The position numbers were made by a program, and so were the translations under genes. Shown here piece by piece: positions 53,445-62,274 of a stretch of DNA of 64,000 bases (its first letter is position 1; every line of letters starts with the position of its first letter). This stretch comes from Pseudomonas anguilliseptica (lineage in GTDB: Bacteria; Pseudomonadota; Gammaproteobacteria; Pseudomonadales; Pseudomonadaceae), in NCBI RefSeq assembly GCF_900105355.1, contig NZ_FNSC01000001.1, positions 1-64,000 of the forward strand. Direction: 5' to 3'. The notes under the pieces are model-generated. The model did no database searches. It was not told the origin of the DNA and saw only the letters and a list, made by a program, of their open reading frames with translations.

Positions 53445-54983
53445 ATGCGTATTCACGTCACCTTTATCGACCGCGTTGGCATCACCCAGGAAGTGCTGGC
53501 CCTGCTCGGTGGGCGCAATCTCAACCTGGATGCGGTGGAGATGGTGCCGCCGAACGTGTATATCGACGCGCCGACCCTGAGCCCTGCAGTGCTCGACGAA
53601 CTGCGCGAGGCGCTGTTCAAGGTGCACGGTGTGCAAGCTGTGACCATTGTCGACATCCTCCCTGGCCAGCGCCGCCATCTGCAGCTCGACGCCCTGCTTG
53701 CAGCGATGACCGATCCGGTACTGGCGGTCGACAGCCAGGGCCGCGTACTGCTGGCCAACCCGGCGCTGATTGAACTGTGTGGCCAACAGCCCGAGGGTCT
53801 GGGCATTGGCGAGCTGTTCGCCGACAGCCAGCTGGAAGTGGAACTGCTCGACCAGGGCTTTCGTCTGCCGATGCGTGAAGTCACCCTCAAGGGCCAGGCA
53901 TTGCTGCTGGATGCGCAGCCCATTACCGAGGGCGTCGACGGTAGCGCCCGGCACCTGGCCGGCGGTCTGCTCAGCCTCTACGCACCGAGCCGCATCGGCG
54001 AACGCCTGGCGGCGCTGCACCACGATCACGCCGAGGGCTTTGATTCGTTGCTCGGTGACTCGGCGCCGATCCGCAGCCTGAAAACCCGTGCCCAGCGCGT
54101 CGCCACCCTGGATGCGCCGCTGCTGATCCAGGGCGAAACCGGCACCGGCAAAGAGCTGGTGGCGCGCGCCTGCCACGCCATCAGCACGCGGCGCACCGCG
54201 CCGTTTCTTGCGCTCAACTGTGCGGCATTGCCGGAGAACCTCGCCGAAAGCGAGCTGTTCGGCTACGCCCCTGGCGCCTTTACCGGCGCCCAGCGCGGCG
54301 GCAAGCCGGGGCTGCTGGAGCTGGCCAACCAGGGCACAGTGTTTCTCGATGAAATCGGCGAGATGTCGCCCTACCTGCAGGCCAAGCTGCTGCGCTTTCT
54401 CAGCGACGGCAGCTTTCGCCGGGTCGGCGGGCAGAGCGAGGTCAGGGTCAATGTGCGCATCCTCAGCGCCACCCACCGCAACCTGGAAAAGATGGTCAGC
54501 GAAGGTGCGTTCCGCGAAGACCTGTTCTATCGCCTCAACGTACTCAACCTCGAAGTACCGCCGTTACGCGAGCGCGGCCAGGACATTCTGTTGCTGGCGC
54601 GACACTTTATGCAGCAGGCCTGCGCGCAGATCCAGCGCCTGCCCTGCCGCCTGACACCGGACACCTACCCGGCGCTGCTGGGCAACCGCTGGCCGGGTAA
54701 TGTACGTCAGTTGCAGAACGTGATCTTTCGCGCGGCGGCCATCTGCGAAAGCAATCTGGTGCAGATCGATGATCTGGATATCGCCGGCACCGCCGTAGCC
54801 GCGCAACAGGCCGACGGCGAAGTCAGCAGCCTGGAAGCCGCCGTGGCCGAGTTCGAAAAAGCCCTACTGGAAAAGCTCTACCCTAGCCACCCCTCGACCC
54901 GGCAACTGGCGACCCGCCTACACACCTCACACAGCGCCATCGCCACACGCCTGCGCAAGTACGGTATTCCGAGCAAGAACTGA
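53445..54983 (+). CDS. TyrR/PhhR-like sigma-54-type activator
   Basis: 512 residues: ACT domain (1-70), PAS (about 80-140), AAA+ (about 200-440) with Walker A GETGTGKE (230-237) and Walker B VFLDEIGEM, then a Fis-type HTH (RQLATRLHTSHSAIATRLRKYG). Unlike TyrR and PhhR, which lack a proper GAFTGA loop, this protein has an intact GAFTGA (277-282), so it can probably activate sigma-54 polymerase. The ACT domain suggests amino-acid, perhaps aromatic, sensing. It is co-directional with the AraC gene. Confidence 0.88.
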   Translation: MRIHVTFIDRVGITQEVLALLGGRNLNLDAVEMVPPNVYIDAPTLSPAVLDELREALFKVHGVQAVTIVDILPGQRRHLQLDALLAAMTDPVLAVDSQGRVLLANPALIELCGQQPEGLGIGELFADSQLEVELLDQGFRLPMREVTLKGQALLLDAQPITEGVDGSARHLAGGLLSLYAPSRIGERLAALHHDHAEGFDSLLGDSAPIRSLKTRAQRVATLDAPLLIQGETGTGKELVARACHAISTRRTAPFLALNCAALPENLAESELFGYAPGAFTGAQRGGKPGLLELANQGTVFLDEIGEMSPYLQAKLLRFLSDGSFRRVGGQSEVRVNVRILSATHRNLEKMVSEGAFREDLFYRLNVLNLEVPPLRERGQDILLLARHFMQQACAQIQRLPCRLTPDTYPALLGNRWPGNVRQLQNVIFRAAAICESNLVQIDDLDIAGTAVAAQQADGEVSSLEAAVAEFEKALLEKLYPSHPSTRQLATRLHTSHSAIATRLRKYGIPSKN

Positions 54984-55273
54984 TACGCGGTTTATTGGCG
55001 GGCCGTAAGTCAGCCCTTTGCGAACGGCTGCTTTCATTCCAAAGCGAAACCAACACCGGTGATAGCTCGCGGGCATGGACTTATTGTGAGAGCCAACTTA
55101 GAGCACGATGAGAAGCGAACCTGTTAGCCACATCATGGATTTACAGGCGAGGTTGCCGGGCAGTATGAAGGGGCACTAGTAATTCGGTTGTTTTAAGCGG
55201 CCCACTGGATATTTGATGTTGAGAAGCATTACCATTGCCGTCCTCTGTTGGAAGATGCCAGTGAGTTTTCGCA
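54984..55273 (+). other. intergenic region upstream of fecI-like gene
   Basis: 290 bases with no recognisable gene. It shows a Fur-like site near its end (listed separately); otherwise nothing distinctive. The junk-like sequence has lower GC than the left neighbour, matching the iron-uptake unit that follows. Confidence 0.4.
55221..55239 (+). promoter_or_regulatory. candidate Fur box
   Basis: GAGAAGCATTACCATTGCC agrees with the Fur consensus GATAATGATAATCATTATC at 12 of 19 positions, 34 bases before the sigma factor start. Iron repression of the unit is expected from the family. Confidence 0.45.
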
Positions 55274-55786
55274 ATGTCGGTGGTGGAGTTAGCTTCCCAG
55301 CAGTCAATACAACGTCTCTACAGCGATCATCATGGTTGGCTGAACGGCTGGCTGAGACAGCGTCTAGGGTGTGCCGATCACGCTGCAGACCTGGCCCAAG
55401 ATACTTTTTTGCGGCTACTCAAAACACCGGGAATTCTGGCGGATATTCGCCAACCGCGTGCCTACTTATCAACCGTTGCCCACGGTTTGGTTGTCAATTT
55501 TTGGCGGCGCCAGTCAGTTGAGAGGGCCTATCTCGAAGCGCTCGCTGTTCAGCCTGAGGCGCTAGCGCCATCGCCAGAAGAACGCGAACTCATTCTCGAG
55601 ACACTGCTGGCGATTGACGCCATGCTCCTGCGTTTACCGGGCAAGGTCCGCCAGGCGTTCCTGTTGTCACAACTGGAAGGACTGACCTACAGCGTTATTG
55701 CCGAACGTTTAGGGGTGTCTGAGCGCATGGTTAAAAAGTACATGGCGCAGGCCATGCTGCACTGCTTGATGCTAAAGGAGCAGTGA
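55274..55786 (+). CDS. FecI-type ECF sigma factor
   Basis: 170 residues. Sigma-2 (LYSDHHGWLNGWLRQRLGCADHAADLAQDTFLRLLK) and sigma-4 (LPGKVRQAFLLSQLEGLTYSVIAERLGVSERMVKKYM) are those of iron-starvation sigma factors, which drive their adjacent TonB receptor when the FecR protein relays the siderophore signal. fecR starts right after its stop. The ribosome-binding site at 55274 is weak. Confidence 0.9.
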   Translation: MSVVELASQQSIQRLYSDHHGWLNGWLRQRLGCADHAADLAQDTFLRLLKTPGILADIRQPRAYLSTVAHGLVVNFWRRQSVERAYLEALAVQPEALAPSPEERELILETLLAIDAMLLRLPGKVRQAFLLSQLEGLTYSVIAERLGVSERMVKKYMAQAMLHCLMLKEQ

Positions 55787-55787
55787 T

Positions 55788-56747
55788 ATGGCCGCTCAAC
55801 TTGATTATCAGGTGCTTGAGCAGGCGGCTGAGTGGTTTGCGGTGCTTGCGAGTGAGCAGGTCAGCGATAAGCAGCGTCATGCGTGGCAATTGTGGCTAGC
55901 AAGCAATCCGGCGCATGAAGCCGCCTGGCAGAACGTGCAGCGTATCAGTGGTCAATTTCACGCGTTGCCAGTTGCTCAACGCCCGCTTGCGCGCAAGGCT
56001 TTGCAGGGCGTTGGGAGCACGCGGCGACAGGTTCTGGCCAGCCTACTGCTACTGGGCAGTGGTGCAGTATTAGGGCTGGCGGTTTCGCGTAAACCGATGC
56101 AGGCCTGGGTGGCGGACCAGACCAGTGCGACCGGTGAGATCAAAGAGTTGACACTCGCAGATGGCGGGCAATTGTGGCTCAACAGTAATAGCTCAGTTGA
56201 TATTACCTACGGCCCACAGCATCGCCTGATGCACTTATGGCAGGGTGAGTTATTGCTCGACAGCGCCCCAGACACACAATCACCTGCCCGGCCGTTGTAC
56301 GTTGAAACGGCCGATGGGCGCCTGCATGCTTTGGATGCGCGCTGCAGTGTGCGCAAACAGGCGCAAGGCACGCTGCTCAATGTGTTTGCAGGTGCCGTGC
56401 GTGTCACCTGTAAAAGTGGCGTCAGTAACGTCGTGCAGGGCGGCCAGCAGGTGTTGTTTGATCATCAGCAAATCAGCGTGACAAGCATGGCATCTAGCGG
56501 GCGTGATAGTTGGCGACGTGGGATTTTGCTAGCTGATAATCGCTCTCTCGGCTCGTTCATCAACGAACTCTCTGAGCATGTACCCGGGCATTTGGCGGTG
56601 GATCCACGGATTGCTGATTTGCTGATTGTTGGCGCATTTCCGCTACAAGACCCAGAGCGCATTTACGCGGCGCTCGAGTCGAGCCTGCCGATCCGGGTTA
56701 ACCGGCGCTGGTCGTGGTGGGTGACCCTGGAGCCGATAGCGAGCTAA
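55788..56747 (+). CDS. FecR-type anti-sigma/regulatory protein
   Basis: 319 residues. The N-terminal cytoplasmic DUF4880 domain (YQVLEQAAEWFAVLASEQVSDKQRHAWQLWLASNPAHEAAWQNV), one membrane helix (VLASLLLLGSGAVLGLAV, about 80-97) and the periplasmic FecR domain (about 110-210, GEIKELTLADGGQLWLNSNSSVDI) follow the classic order. AAGGAG precedes ATG. It senses the STN domain of the receptor and releases the sigma factor. Confidence 0.92.
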   Translation: MAAQLDYQVLEQAAEWFAVLASEQVSDKQRHAWQLWLASNPAHEAAWQNVQRISGQFHALPVAQRPLARKALQGVGSTRRQVLASLLLLGSGAVLGLAVSRKPMQAWVADQTSATGEIKELTLADGGQLWLNSNSSVDITYGPQHRLMHLWQGELLLDSAPDTQSPARPLYVETADGRLHALDARCSVRKQAQGTLLNVFAGAVRVTCKSGVSNVVQGGQQVLFDHQQISVTSMASSGRDSWRRGILLADNRSLGSFINELSEHVPGHLAVDPRIADLLIVGAFPLQDPERIYAALESSLPIRVNRRWSWWVTLEPIAS

Positions 56748-56770
56748 AACGCGGCTTTTGGGTTTTTAGC

Positions 56771-56789
56771 GCGAATGACAATTATTTCT
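56771..56789 (+). promoter_or_regulatory. candidate Fur box / receptor promoter region
   Basis: AATGACAATTATT forms the core of a 19-base site that matches the Fur consensus at 12 of 19 positions, nearly all in the central 13. It spans an ATG (56775) that would otherwise be a possible start of the receptor, favouring the downstream start at 56853. Confidence 0.5.
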
Positions 56790-56852
56790 GAGTTCCCCTT
56801 TTCACGACTCGCTTGGCCTATTCGTTATAACCATCTGCCAAAGGGTCACCCG

Positions 56853-59306
56853 ATGTGCTCTACCGATTGTTTGCCATCTCGTCCATCCAGCCTGCGTCAG
56901 GCTATTCGTTGCGCTGCCTTGCTGCTGCCCTTGGCATTAGTCCCGCAGATGTCGTTCGCTGCAGAGGCGCAAACCAGCAGCCAGCAAGTGCGTCAATACA
57001 GCATCGCGCCCGGTAACTTGTCATCTGCCTTAAGCCGCTTTGCCGGTGAGGCAGGAGTGATGCTAGCGATCGACGCGCGGCTTACAGAAGGAAAGCAGAC
57101 ATCAGGGCTCAATGGGACGTACGGGGTTACGGAGGGCTTTTCGCGCTTGCTAGAAGGCAGCGGTTTGAGCGTGAGCCAGACTGAGCAAGGTGCTTACACC
57201 TTGCTCAGGCAAGACAATGCCGGGGTCACGCAGTTACCGGCTACCATGGTTAAAGGTTTTGCCCTGGGCAACGCGCTCGGCAGCATGCAAGGCTACAACG
57301 CCACGCATAGCAGCATTGCCACTAAGACCAGCCAGCCACTGCTAGAAACCTCACAATCAGTATCGGTTGTAACCCGCGAGCAGATGGATGATCAAGGTTC
57401 GCAAACCGTGGCCGAAGCCATGCGCTATACGCCCGGTGTCATGACCAGCCCTTATGGCGCAACTCACCGCTATGACTATGTGGCGATGCGCGGCTTTAAT
57501 GATGGCTCGGTGGACAATCTGTTCCTCGATGGCCTGAAAATGATGGGCGACAGCGGCACCTACAGCACACTACAAATTGACCCCTACTTTCTCGAGCGTA
57601 TCGATATTCTCAAAGGGCCGTCATCCGTGCTTTATGGCCGTAGCCTGCCGGGTGGTTTGGCAGCAATGACCACCAAAAAGCCTGAGTTTCAGTCATCCGG
57701 TCAGATTCAAGCGAGCGTAGGCAGCAACAACAAGAAGGGCGTCGGGTTTGATTTTACTGGGCCGCTGGACGATCAGCAGCGCATTGCTTATCGCTTGACC
57801 GGGCTGGTCGACAGTGCCGACACCCAGTTCGACTATGCCGATGAAGAGCGCTACGCGCTGGCGCCAAGCGTGTCCATCGACTTCAGCGAAGACACCAGCT
57901 TGACCTTGCAGGCTTATCTGCAGAAAGACCCAAACAGTGGCTATCACGGTGGTTTACCAGCTGATGGCACGATCAATCGCCATGCTGGACGTTATATCTC
58001 TGAGCATTTCTTCGAAGGCGAGCCCGATCAAGACAGCTTTGAGCGTGAACAACAGATGATTGGCTATCAATTTGAGCATCGCTTTAACGATACCTGGTCT
58101 GGGCGCCAGAATTTCCGCTATCAGACTTCAGATGTCAGTTCTGAACAGCTCTATGCAGCGGGTTGGGCGAGCGATACCGAACTGTTCCGGGCTTACACTG
58201 GTGCAGATGAAAAGCTCCACGCGTGGACTGTCGACAACATGCTTCAAGCCGAATTTGACACCGGCGCTGCGCAGCACACATTGGTTGGTGGTTTTGATTA
58301 TCAGCGGCGCAAAACCCGTGTGGATTACACCGCTGGTACCGCCAGTAATATTGATGCGTTCAATCCGGTGTACGGCGGCACTGTCACCCTGAATCCCGCC
58401 TGGGCCAGCAGTGCCACTCGGCGCCTTGAGCAAACCGGCGTTTACCTGCAAGACCTGATCGCACTGGATAAATGGCGCTTCTCGCTAGGGGCTCGTCAGG
58501 ACTGGGTCGAGGTTGAGTCAGAAGATGAAATCTACGGTGGCACTAGCGAAGATGATCCAAGCCAGTTCACCGGGCGCGCAGGTGTGTTGTACCTGTTTGA
58601 TAGCGGCGTGGCGCCGTACATGAGTTACTCCGAGTCGTTCAACCCTAACGCCTATGCTGACCAAGACGGCAACCCGCTGGCACCGACTGAAGGCAAACAG
58701 TGGGAGTTCGGCTTGAAGTTCCAGCCTACTGGCAGGGATGACCTGTACACCGCATCACTGTTTCATATCGAACAAGAAAACTTGGCGTCTAAAGCAGCGG
58801 ATGAACACTTCTATCGTCCAGTTGGTGCCGTACGCTCACAAGGCCTCGAACTTGAGGCGCGTATGCAACTGACAGAGGCTGTGCGCCTGCTGAGTAGCTA
58901 TACCTTCACCGATATTGAATATTCAAAATCGATCACCAGTACGGTTGATCCTGCATTGGACAACGAGGGCAACTCTCCGACGCAGGCGGCTGAGCATATG
59001 GCATCGCTTTGGCTCGATTACAGCTTCCTCGGTGGCAGCCTGGACGGTTTGAAAGCGGGCGCCGGTGTGCGCTATGTCGGCGCAAGCTGGGCGGATGCGG
59101 AGAACACCCTTGAAGTCCCGTCCTACACCCTGATTGATGCATCTATGAGCTATGACCTCGGCCAGTTGGGTTTGACCGGGTTAGACGTGCGCCTGAATGC
59201 CAACAACCTAACCAACGAGCGTTATGTAGCCTCGTGCGGCAGCCTCAATTACTGCTACTTCGGTGAAGAGCGCAACGTCACCGCGACGGTTAGCTACAAC
59301 TTCTGA
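56853..59306 (+). CDS. TonB-dependent siderophore receptor with STN signalling domain
   Basis: 817 residues. The signal peptide ends near MSFAAEA; an STN domain (about residues 40-110: YSIAPGNLSSALSRFAGEAGVMLAI) interacts with FecR. The plug follows, with the TonB-box-like region and YTPGVMTSPYG, RGFNDGSVDNLFLDGLKMM, ILKGPSSVLYGRSLPGG. The 22-strand beta-barrel ends VTATVSYNF with terminal Phe. It belongs to the FpvA/FoxA/FiuA branch; the siderophore is not predictable. ATG 56853 gives a normal signal peptide and has AAAGGG upstream. Confidence 0.92.
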   Translation: MCSTDCLPSRPSSLRQAIRCAALLLPLALVPQMSFAAEAQTSSQQVRQYSIAPGNLSSALSRFAGEAGVMLAIDARLTEGKQTSGLNGTYGVTEGFSRLLEGSGLSVSQTEQGAYTLLRQDNAGVTQLPATMVKGFALGNALGSMQGYNATHSSIATKTSQPLLETSQSVSVVTREQMDDQGSQTVAEAMRYTPGVMTSPYGATHRYDYVAMRGFNDGSVDNLFLDGLKMMGDSGTYSTLQIDPYFLERIDILKGPSSVLYGRSLPGGLAAMTTKKPEFQSSGQIQASVGSNNKKGVGFDFTGPLDDQQRIAYRLTGLVDSADTQFDYADEERYALAPSVSIDFSEDTSLTLQAYLQKDPNSGYHGGLPADGTINRHAGRYISEHFFEGEPDQDSFEREQQMIGYQFEHRFNDTWSGRQNFRYQTSDVSSEQLYAAGWASDTELFRAYTGADEKLHAWTVDNMLQAEFDTGAAQHTLVGGFDYQRRKTRVDYTAGTASNIDAFNPVYGGTVTLNPAWASSATRRLEQTGVYLQDLIALDKWRFSLGARQDWVEVESEDEIYGGTSEDDPSQFTGRAGVLYLFDSGVAPYMSYSESFNPNAYADQDGNPLAPTEGKQWEFGLKFQPTGRDDLYTASLFHIEQENLASKAADEHFYRPVGAVRSQGLELEARMQLTEAVRLLSSYTFTDIEYSKSITSTVDPALDNEGNSPTQAAEHMASLWLDYSFLGGSLDGLKAGAGVRYVGASWADAENTLEVPSYTLIDASMSYDLGQLGLTGLDVRLNANNLTNERYVASCGSLNYCYFGEERNVTATVSYNF

Positions 59307-59318
59307 TTTTGTCTCTTC

Positions 59319-59346
59319 AACGCCGGGATTTAACGTCCCCGGCGTT
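59319..59346 (+). terminator. hairpin after receptor gene
   Basis: Stem AACGCCGGG/CCCGGCGTT with a ten-base loop followed by TCGTTTG, ending most receptor transcripts before the PepSY gene. Confidence 0.7.
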
Positions 59347-59366
59347 CGTTTGCCTGGATAAACGTC

Positions 59367-60521
59367 ATGCGTTCATTGCTGGTTTATTTTCATCGCTACG
59401 TCGGCCTGGCGACTGCATTGTTTCTTGCTTTGGCCGGCATAACCGGAAGCATTTTGGCTTTTCATCACGAGCTTGATGAGTGGCTGAATCCGGGTTTCTA
59501 CAACACTCATGGCAGCGGCAAACCGATGTTGCCCGGAGACCTGGTTGACCGCCTGCAAACAGCACACCCGCAGTTGCAGGTTTGGTACATGGAGTACCCG
59601 GATGAGGCTGAGCACCCCGCCTTAATGGCCATGGTGCCGCGAACTGACCCCACCACTCAGAAACCCTATGCGAATGCGCGTGCGGTGGTTTATTACGTTG
59701 ATGCGAGTAATGGTCAAACCCTCGGTCAGCGGTATTGGGGCGACTGCTGTTTTTCCCGAGAGAACTTCGTGCCGTTCATTCTCGAGTTCCACTACAACCT
59801 GACATTACCGGGTAACTGGGGAATTTTGTTGATGGGGTTGGTTGCGATTTTTTGGAGCTTGGATTGTTTGATCGCGCTGCTATTAACCCTGCCAAGAAAA
59901 CTGCCGTTTTGGTCCAAGTGGTCAATCGCGTGGAAAATCAAACCCAAGCGCTTAAATTACGATGTGCACCGTGCCGGCGGACTGTGGCTTTGGTTATTGC
60001 TGACGCCGGTCGCGGTCAGCAGTATTGCCATGAACCTGCCCGCAGAAGTCTTTAAACCAGTGGTATCAATTTTTTCACCAGTGCCTCTGAGCGTGCACGA
60101 GGCCCGCGGGCGCATGCCAGCGGAGCAGCTCGGCACAACCCATCTGGATTACCACCAGCTTTATCAGCGAGCGCTTGAGGAAGGGGCGCGATTAGGCTTA
60201 AACGAACCCGTGGGCGAGTTGTATTACAGCTTTGAGTACAACTTTTTTGGGGCGGGCTTTGGCGCCCACGGCAGTGATGAAGGCAATGCATGGCTGTATT
60301 TTCATGGCAGCGATGGTCACTTCCTGGGCCAGGATATTCCGGGGCAAGGCAGCTTGGACGAGCGTTTTTACCAACTGCAGTTACCTATTCACGGCGGGCG
60401 AATTTTAGGCTTGCCTGGACGCATATTGATTGCCGTACTCGGACTGGCCATTGCCGTCTTGAGTGTTACCGGCGTGGTGATCTGGTGGCGTAAGTTGCTT
60501 GCGCGGCGCCGCACTGCTTAG
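59367..60521 (+). CDS. PepSY-associated TM helix protein (siderophore-associated ferric reductase type)
   Basis: 384 residues. The start MRSLLVYFHRYVGLATALFLALAGITGSILAFHHELDEWLNP is typical of PepSY_TM proteins; four main helices (near 10-30, 150-175, 205-225 and 355-375) flank periplasmic PepSY-like loops. Conserved His residues in helices suggest haem binding and electron transfer to reduce ferric siderophores, as shown for some relatives. It follows the receptor gene in the same direction. Confidence 0.85.
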   Translation: MRSLLVYFHRYVGLATALFLALAGITGSILAFHHELDEWLNPGFYNTHGSGKPMLPGDLVDRLQTAHPQLQVWYMEYPDEAEHPALMAMVPRTDPTTQKPYANARAVVYYVDASNGQTLGQRYWGDCCFSRENFVPFILEFHYNLTLPGNWGILLMGLVAIFWSLDCLIALLLTLPRKLPFWSKWSIAWKIKPKRLNYDVHRAGGLWLWLLLTPVAVSSIAMNLPAEVFKPVVSIFSPVPLSVHEARGRMPAEQLGTTHLDYHQLYQRALEEGARLGLNEPVGELYYSFEYNFFGAGFGAHGSDEGNAWLYFHGSDGHFLGQDIPGQGSLDERFYQLQLPIHGGRILGLPGRILIAVLGLAIAVLSVTGVVIWWRKLLARRRTA

Positions 60522-60637
60522 GTGTTCAGACTGAGTTGACCCAGCTTTTCTAGGCACTCAATAAATGCCGCTGACCGACTGGCGGCCCGTCACACCATCA
60601 CTGCGAACGAGCCATTTACCCCGTTCGCTAAAAAGCC

Positions 60638-60663
60638 AAAGGCCGGCAATTTAGCCGGCCTTT
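60638..60663. terminator. bidirectional terminator
   Basis: A 10-bp stem AAAGGCCGGC/GCCGGCCTTT between the convergent PepSY and SDR genes, with A- and T-runs on either side. The rest of 60522-60724 shows no gene. Confidence 0.8.
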
Positions 60664-60724
60664 GCGTTGCAGAGCGATACGCGAGGCATCAGCCTAGTGA
60701 CTGAGCGCCCGGCGATTGTCGAGA

Positions 60725-61636
60725 TCAGAGGGCGAACTTCTGCAGGTTGGCCATCATCTCTTTCATCGCTTCGATATTGTCCTTCGGATGGGCCGCGCCC
60801 TCGAAGTCGCAGATCTGCGCGAAATTGGCAGCCACGTCTTCCGGGCTGTAGCCAACCCGCGGATCGAAGCCGGCACCCAAGCTGCGCTCCCAACGGACCT
60901 TGCCCATCCAGCCACCGCCGACTTCGAACAGGCCGGAGGTTTCTTCGCAGGCATTGCTCGCCAGGTACACCACCAACGGGCTGACCAGCTCAGGCTTGAG
61001 CTGCTCGAACACCTGCGGCGGGATCAGGCCTTCGGTCATACGCGTGCCGCCGGTAGGGGCAATGGCGTTGACCAGGATGTTGTTCTTGCGTCCTTCGAGA
61101 GCCAGGGTACGGGTCAGGCCGTACAGGCCGAGCTTGGCCATGCCGTAGTTGGACTGGCCGAAGTTGCCGTAGATGCCCGAGGTGGACGCAGTGAAGATAA
61201 CCCGACCATAGCCCTGCTCACGCATATGCGGCCAGGCGGCGCGGGTGACCTTGTAGGCGCCCTCGACGTGGACTTTGTAAACCAGGTCCCAGTCGGCGTC
61301 TTCCATCTTGTGGAAGGTCTTGTCGCGCAGGATGCCGGCGTTATTCACCACCACATCGATGCGACCGAAGGTGTCCAGGGCGCACTGCACGATCTTCTCG
61401 CCGTCGGTCACCGAGTCGTGGTTAGCCACGGCCGTGCCACCCGCTGCACGGATTTCCTCGACCACCTTGTCCGCCGCCGAGGCGTTGGCACCTTCACCGT
61501 GGGTGCTGCCGCCCAGATCGTTGACCACCACCTTGGCGCCGTGCTTTGCGAACAGCAGCGCATGGGCGCGGCCCAGGCCGCCGCCAGCCCCGGTGACGAT
61601 TACAACCTGATCTTGAAAACGGATGTCGTCGCTCAT
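60725..61636 (-). CDS. SDR family dehydrogenase, multifunctional-enzyme type 2-like
   Basis: 303 residues. Cofactor motif TGAGGGLGRAHA (about 15-26), NNAGILRDKTF, catalytic Ser in FTASTSGIYG and YGMAK. The sequence matches the N-terminal (3R)-hydroxyacyl-CoA dehydrogenase domain of peroxisomal multifunctional enzyme type 2, including the long C-terminal extension (GGGWMGKVRWERSLGAGFDPRVGYSPEDVAANFAQICDF). It probably oxidises (3R)-hydroxyacyl-CoA. Its own transcript; the gap to the next minus-strand gene is 107 bases. Confidence 0.88.
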   Translation of the reverse strand: MSDDIRFQDQVVIVTGAGGGLGRAHALLFAKHGAKVVVNDLGGSTHGEGANASAADKVVEEIRAAGGTAVANHDSVTDGEKIVQCALDTFGRIDVVVNNAGILRDKTFHKMEDADWDLVYKVHVEGAYKVTRAAWPHMREQGYGRVIFTASTSGIYGNFGQSNYGMAKLGLYGLTRTLALEGRKNNILVNAIAPTGGTRMTEGLIPPQVFEQLKPELVSPLVVYLASNACEETSGLFEVGGGWMGKVRWERSLGAGFDPRVGYSPEDVAANFAQICDFEGAAHPKDNIEAMKEMMANLQKFAL

Positions 61637-61743
61637 GCAGCATTCCTCGGCAGATTAACAATGCGCCGAGTGTCCAGCAGGCGCACTCCGGTCACAATAG
61701 ATACAAGTCGCGCTGAATGGTGCGCAATAAAGCAGCGGGATAG

Positions 61744-62274
61744 TTAGGCCGGGTGGATCAGGCTCAAGTGGTTATACAGATGCAACACATGAGCCTGGGC
61801 GTAATCGGCATAGCTAAGCGCGCCATAGGCAAAATGCGGCTGCAACTCGCCCTGATACGCGGCGAAGTCGGCAAACGCCTGCTGCAAACGCTGCAGCGCC
61901 TGAGCCTGGGTCGCGGGTGTATTCAGCGCAGCCGCACCGGGAATGGCTTCATCCAGCGGATGGCGCATGGCCCCGCTCGCGGCAAAGACGCTGAACGCCA
62001 GCGGGCCGACTCTGCTGCGAAACCAGGCGGGCTTGAGCTCGGGATACCCACTGATGGAGTACTCGATGCTCTGCGCGCAATGGTTGAACACTTCGGCCGG
62101 GCTCCAGCCTTTAAGGCTCAACAGCGGTTGATCGACCAAGCCGGCCAGCACCTGCTGCGCGCCCTCCAGGCTCAAGGCAGCGGGAGCCTCGCCGCTGGGC
62201 AATGCCCAGAAACCGGCACCCAGAGCCACCACACCACCGAGGGCGGCACCTTTCAGGACTGTGCGTCGTTGCAT
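61744..62274 (-). CDS. DUF1569 family protein with Tat-like signal
   Basis: 176 residues. A twin-arginine start MQRRTVLKGAALGGVVALGAGFWAL suggests Tat export; the rest is a four-helix DinB-like fold (LSLKGWSPAEVFNHCAQSIEYSISGYPE..., PHFAYGALSYADYAQAHVLHLYNHL), with several histidines that could bind metal. The family function is unknown. Its start overlaps the hydrolase stop by 22 bases. Confidence 0.8.
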   Translation of the reverse strand: MQRRTVLKGAALGGVVALGAGFWALPSGEAPAALSLEGAQQVLAGLVDQPLLSLKGWSPAEVFNHCAQSIEYSISGYPELKPAWFRSRVGPLAFSVFAASGAMRHPLDEAIPGAAALNTPATQAQALQRLQQAFADFAAYQGELQPHFAYGALSYADYAQAHVLHLYNHLSLIHPA

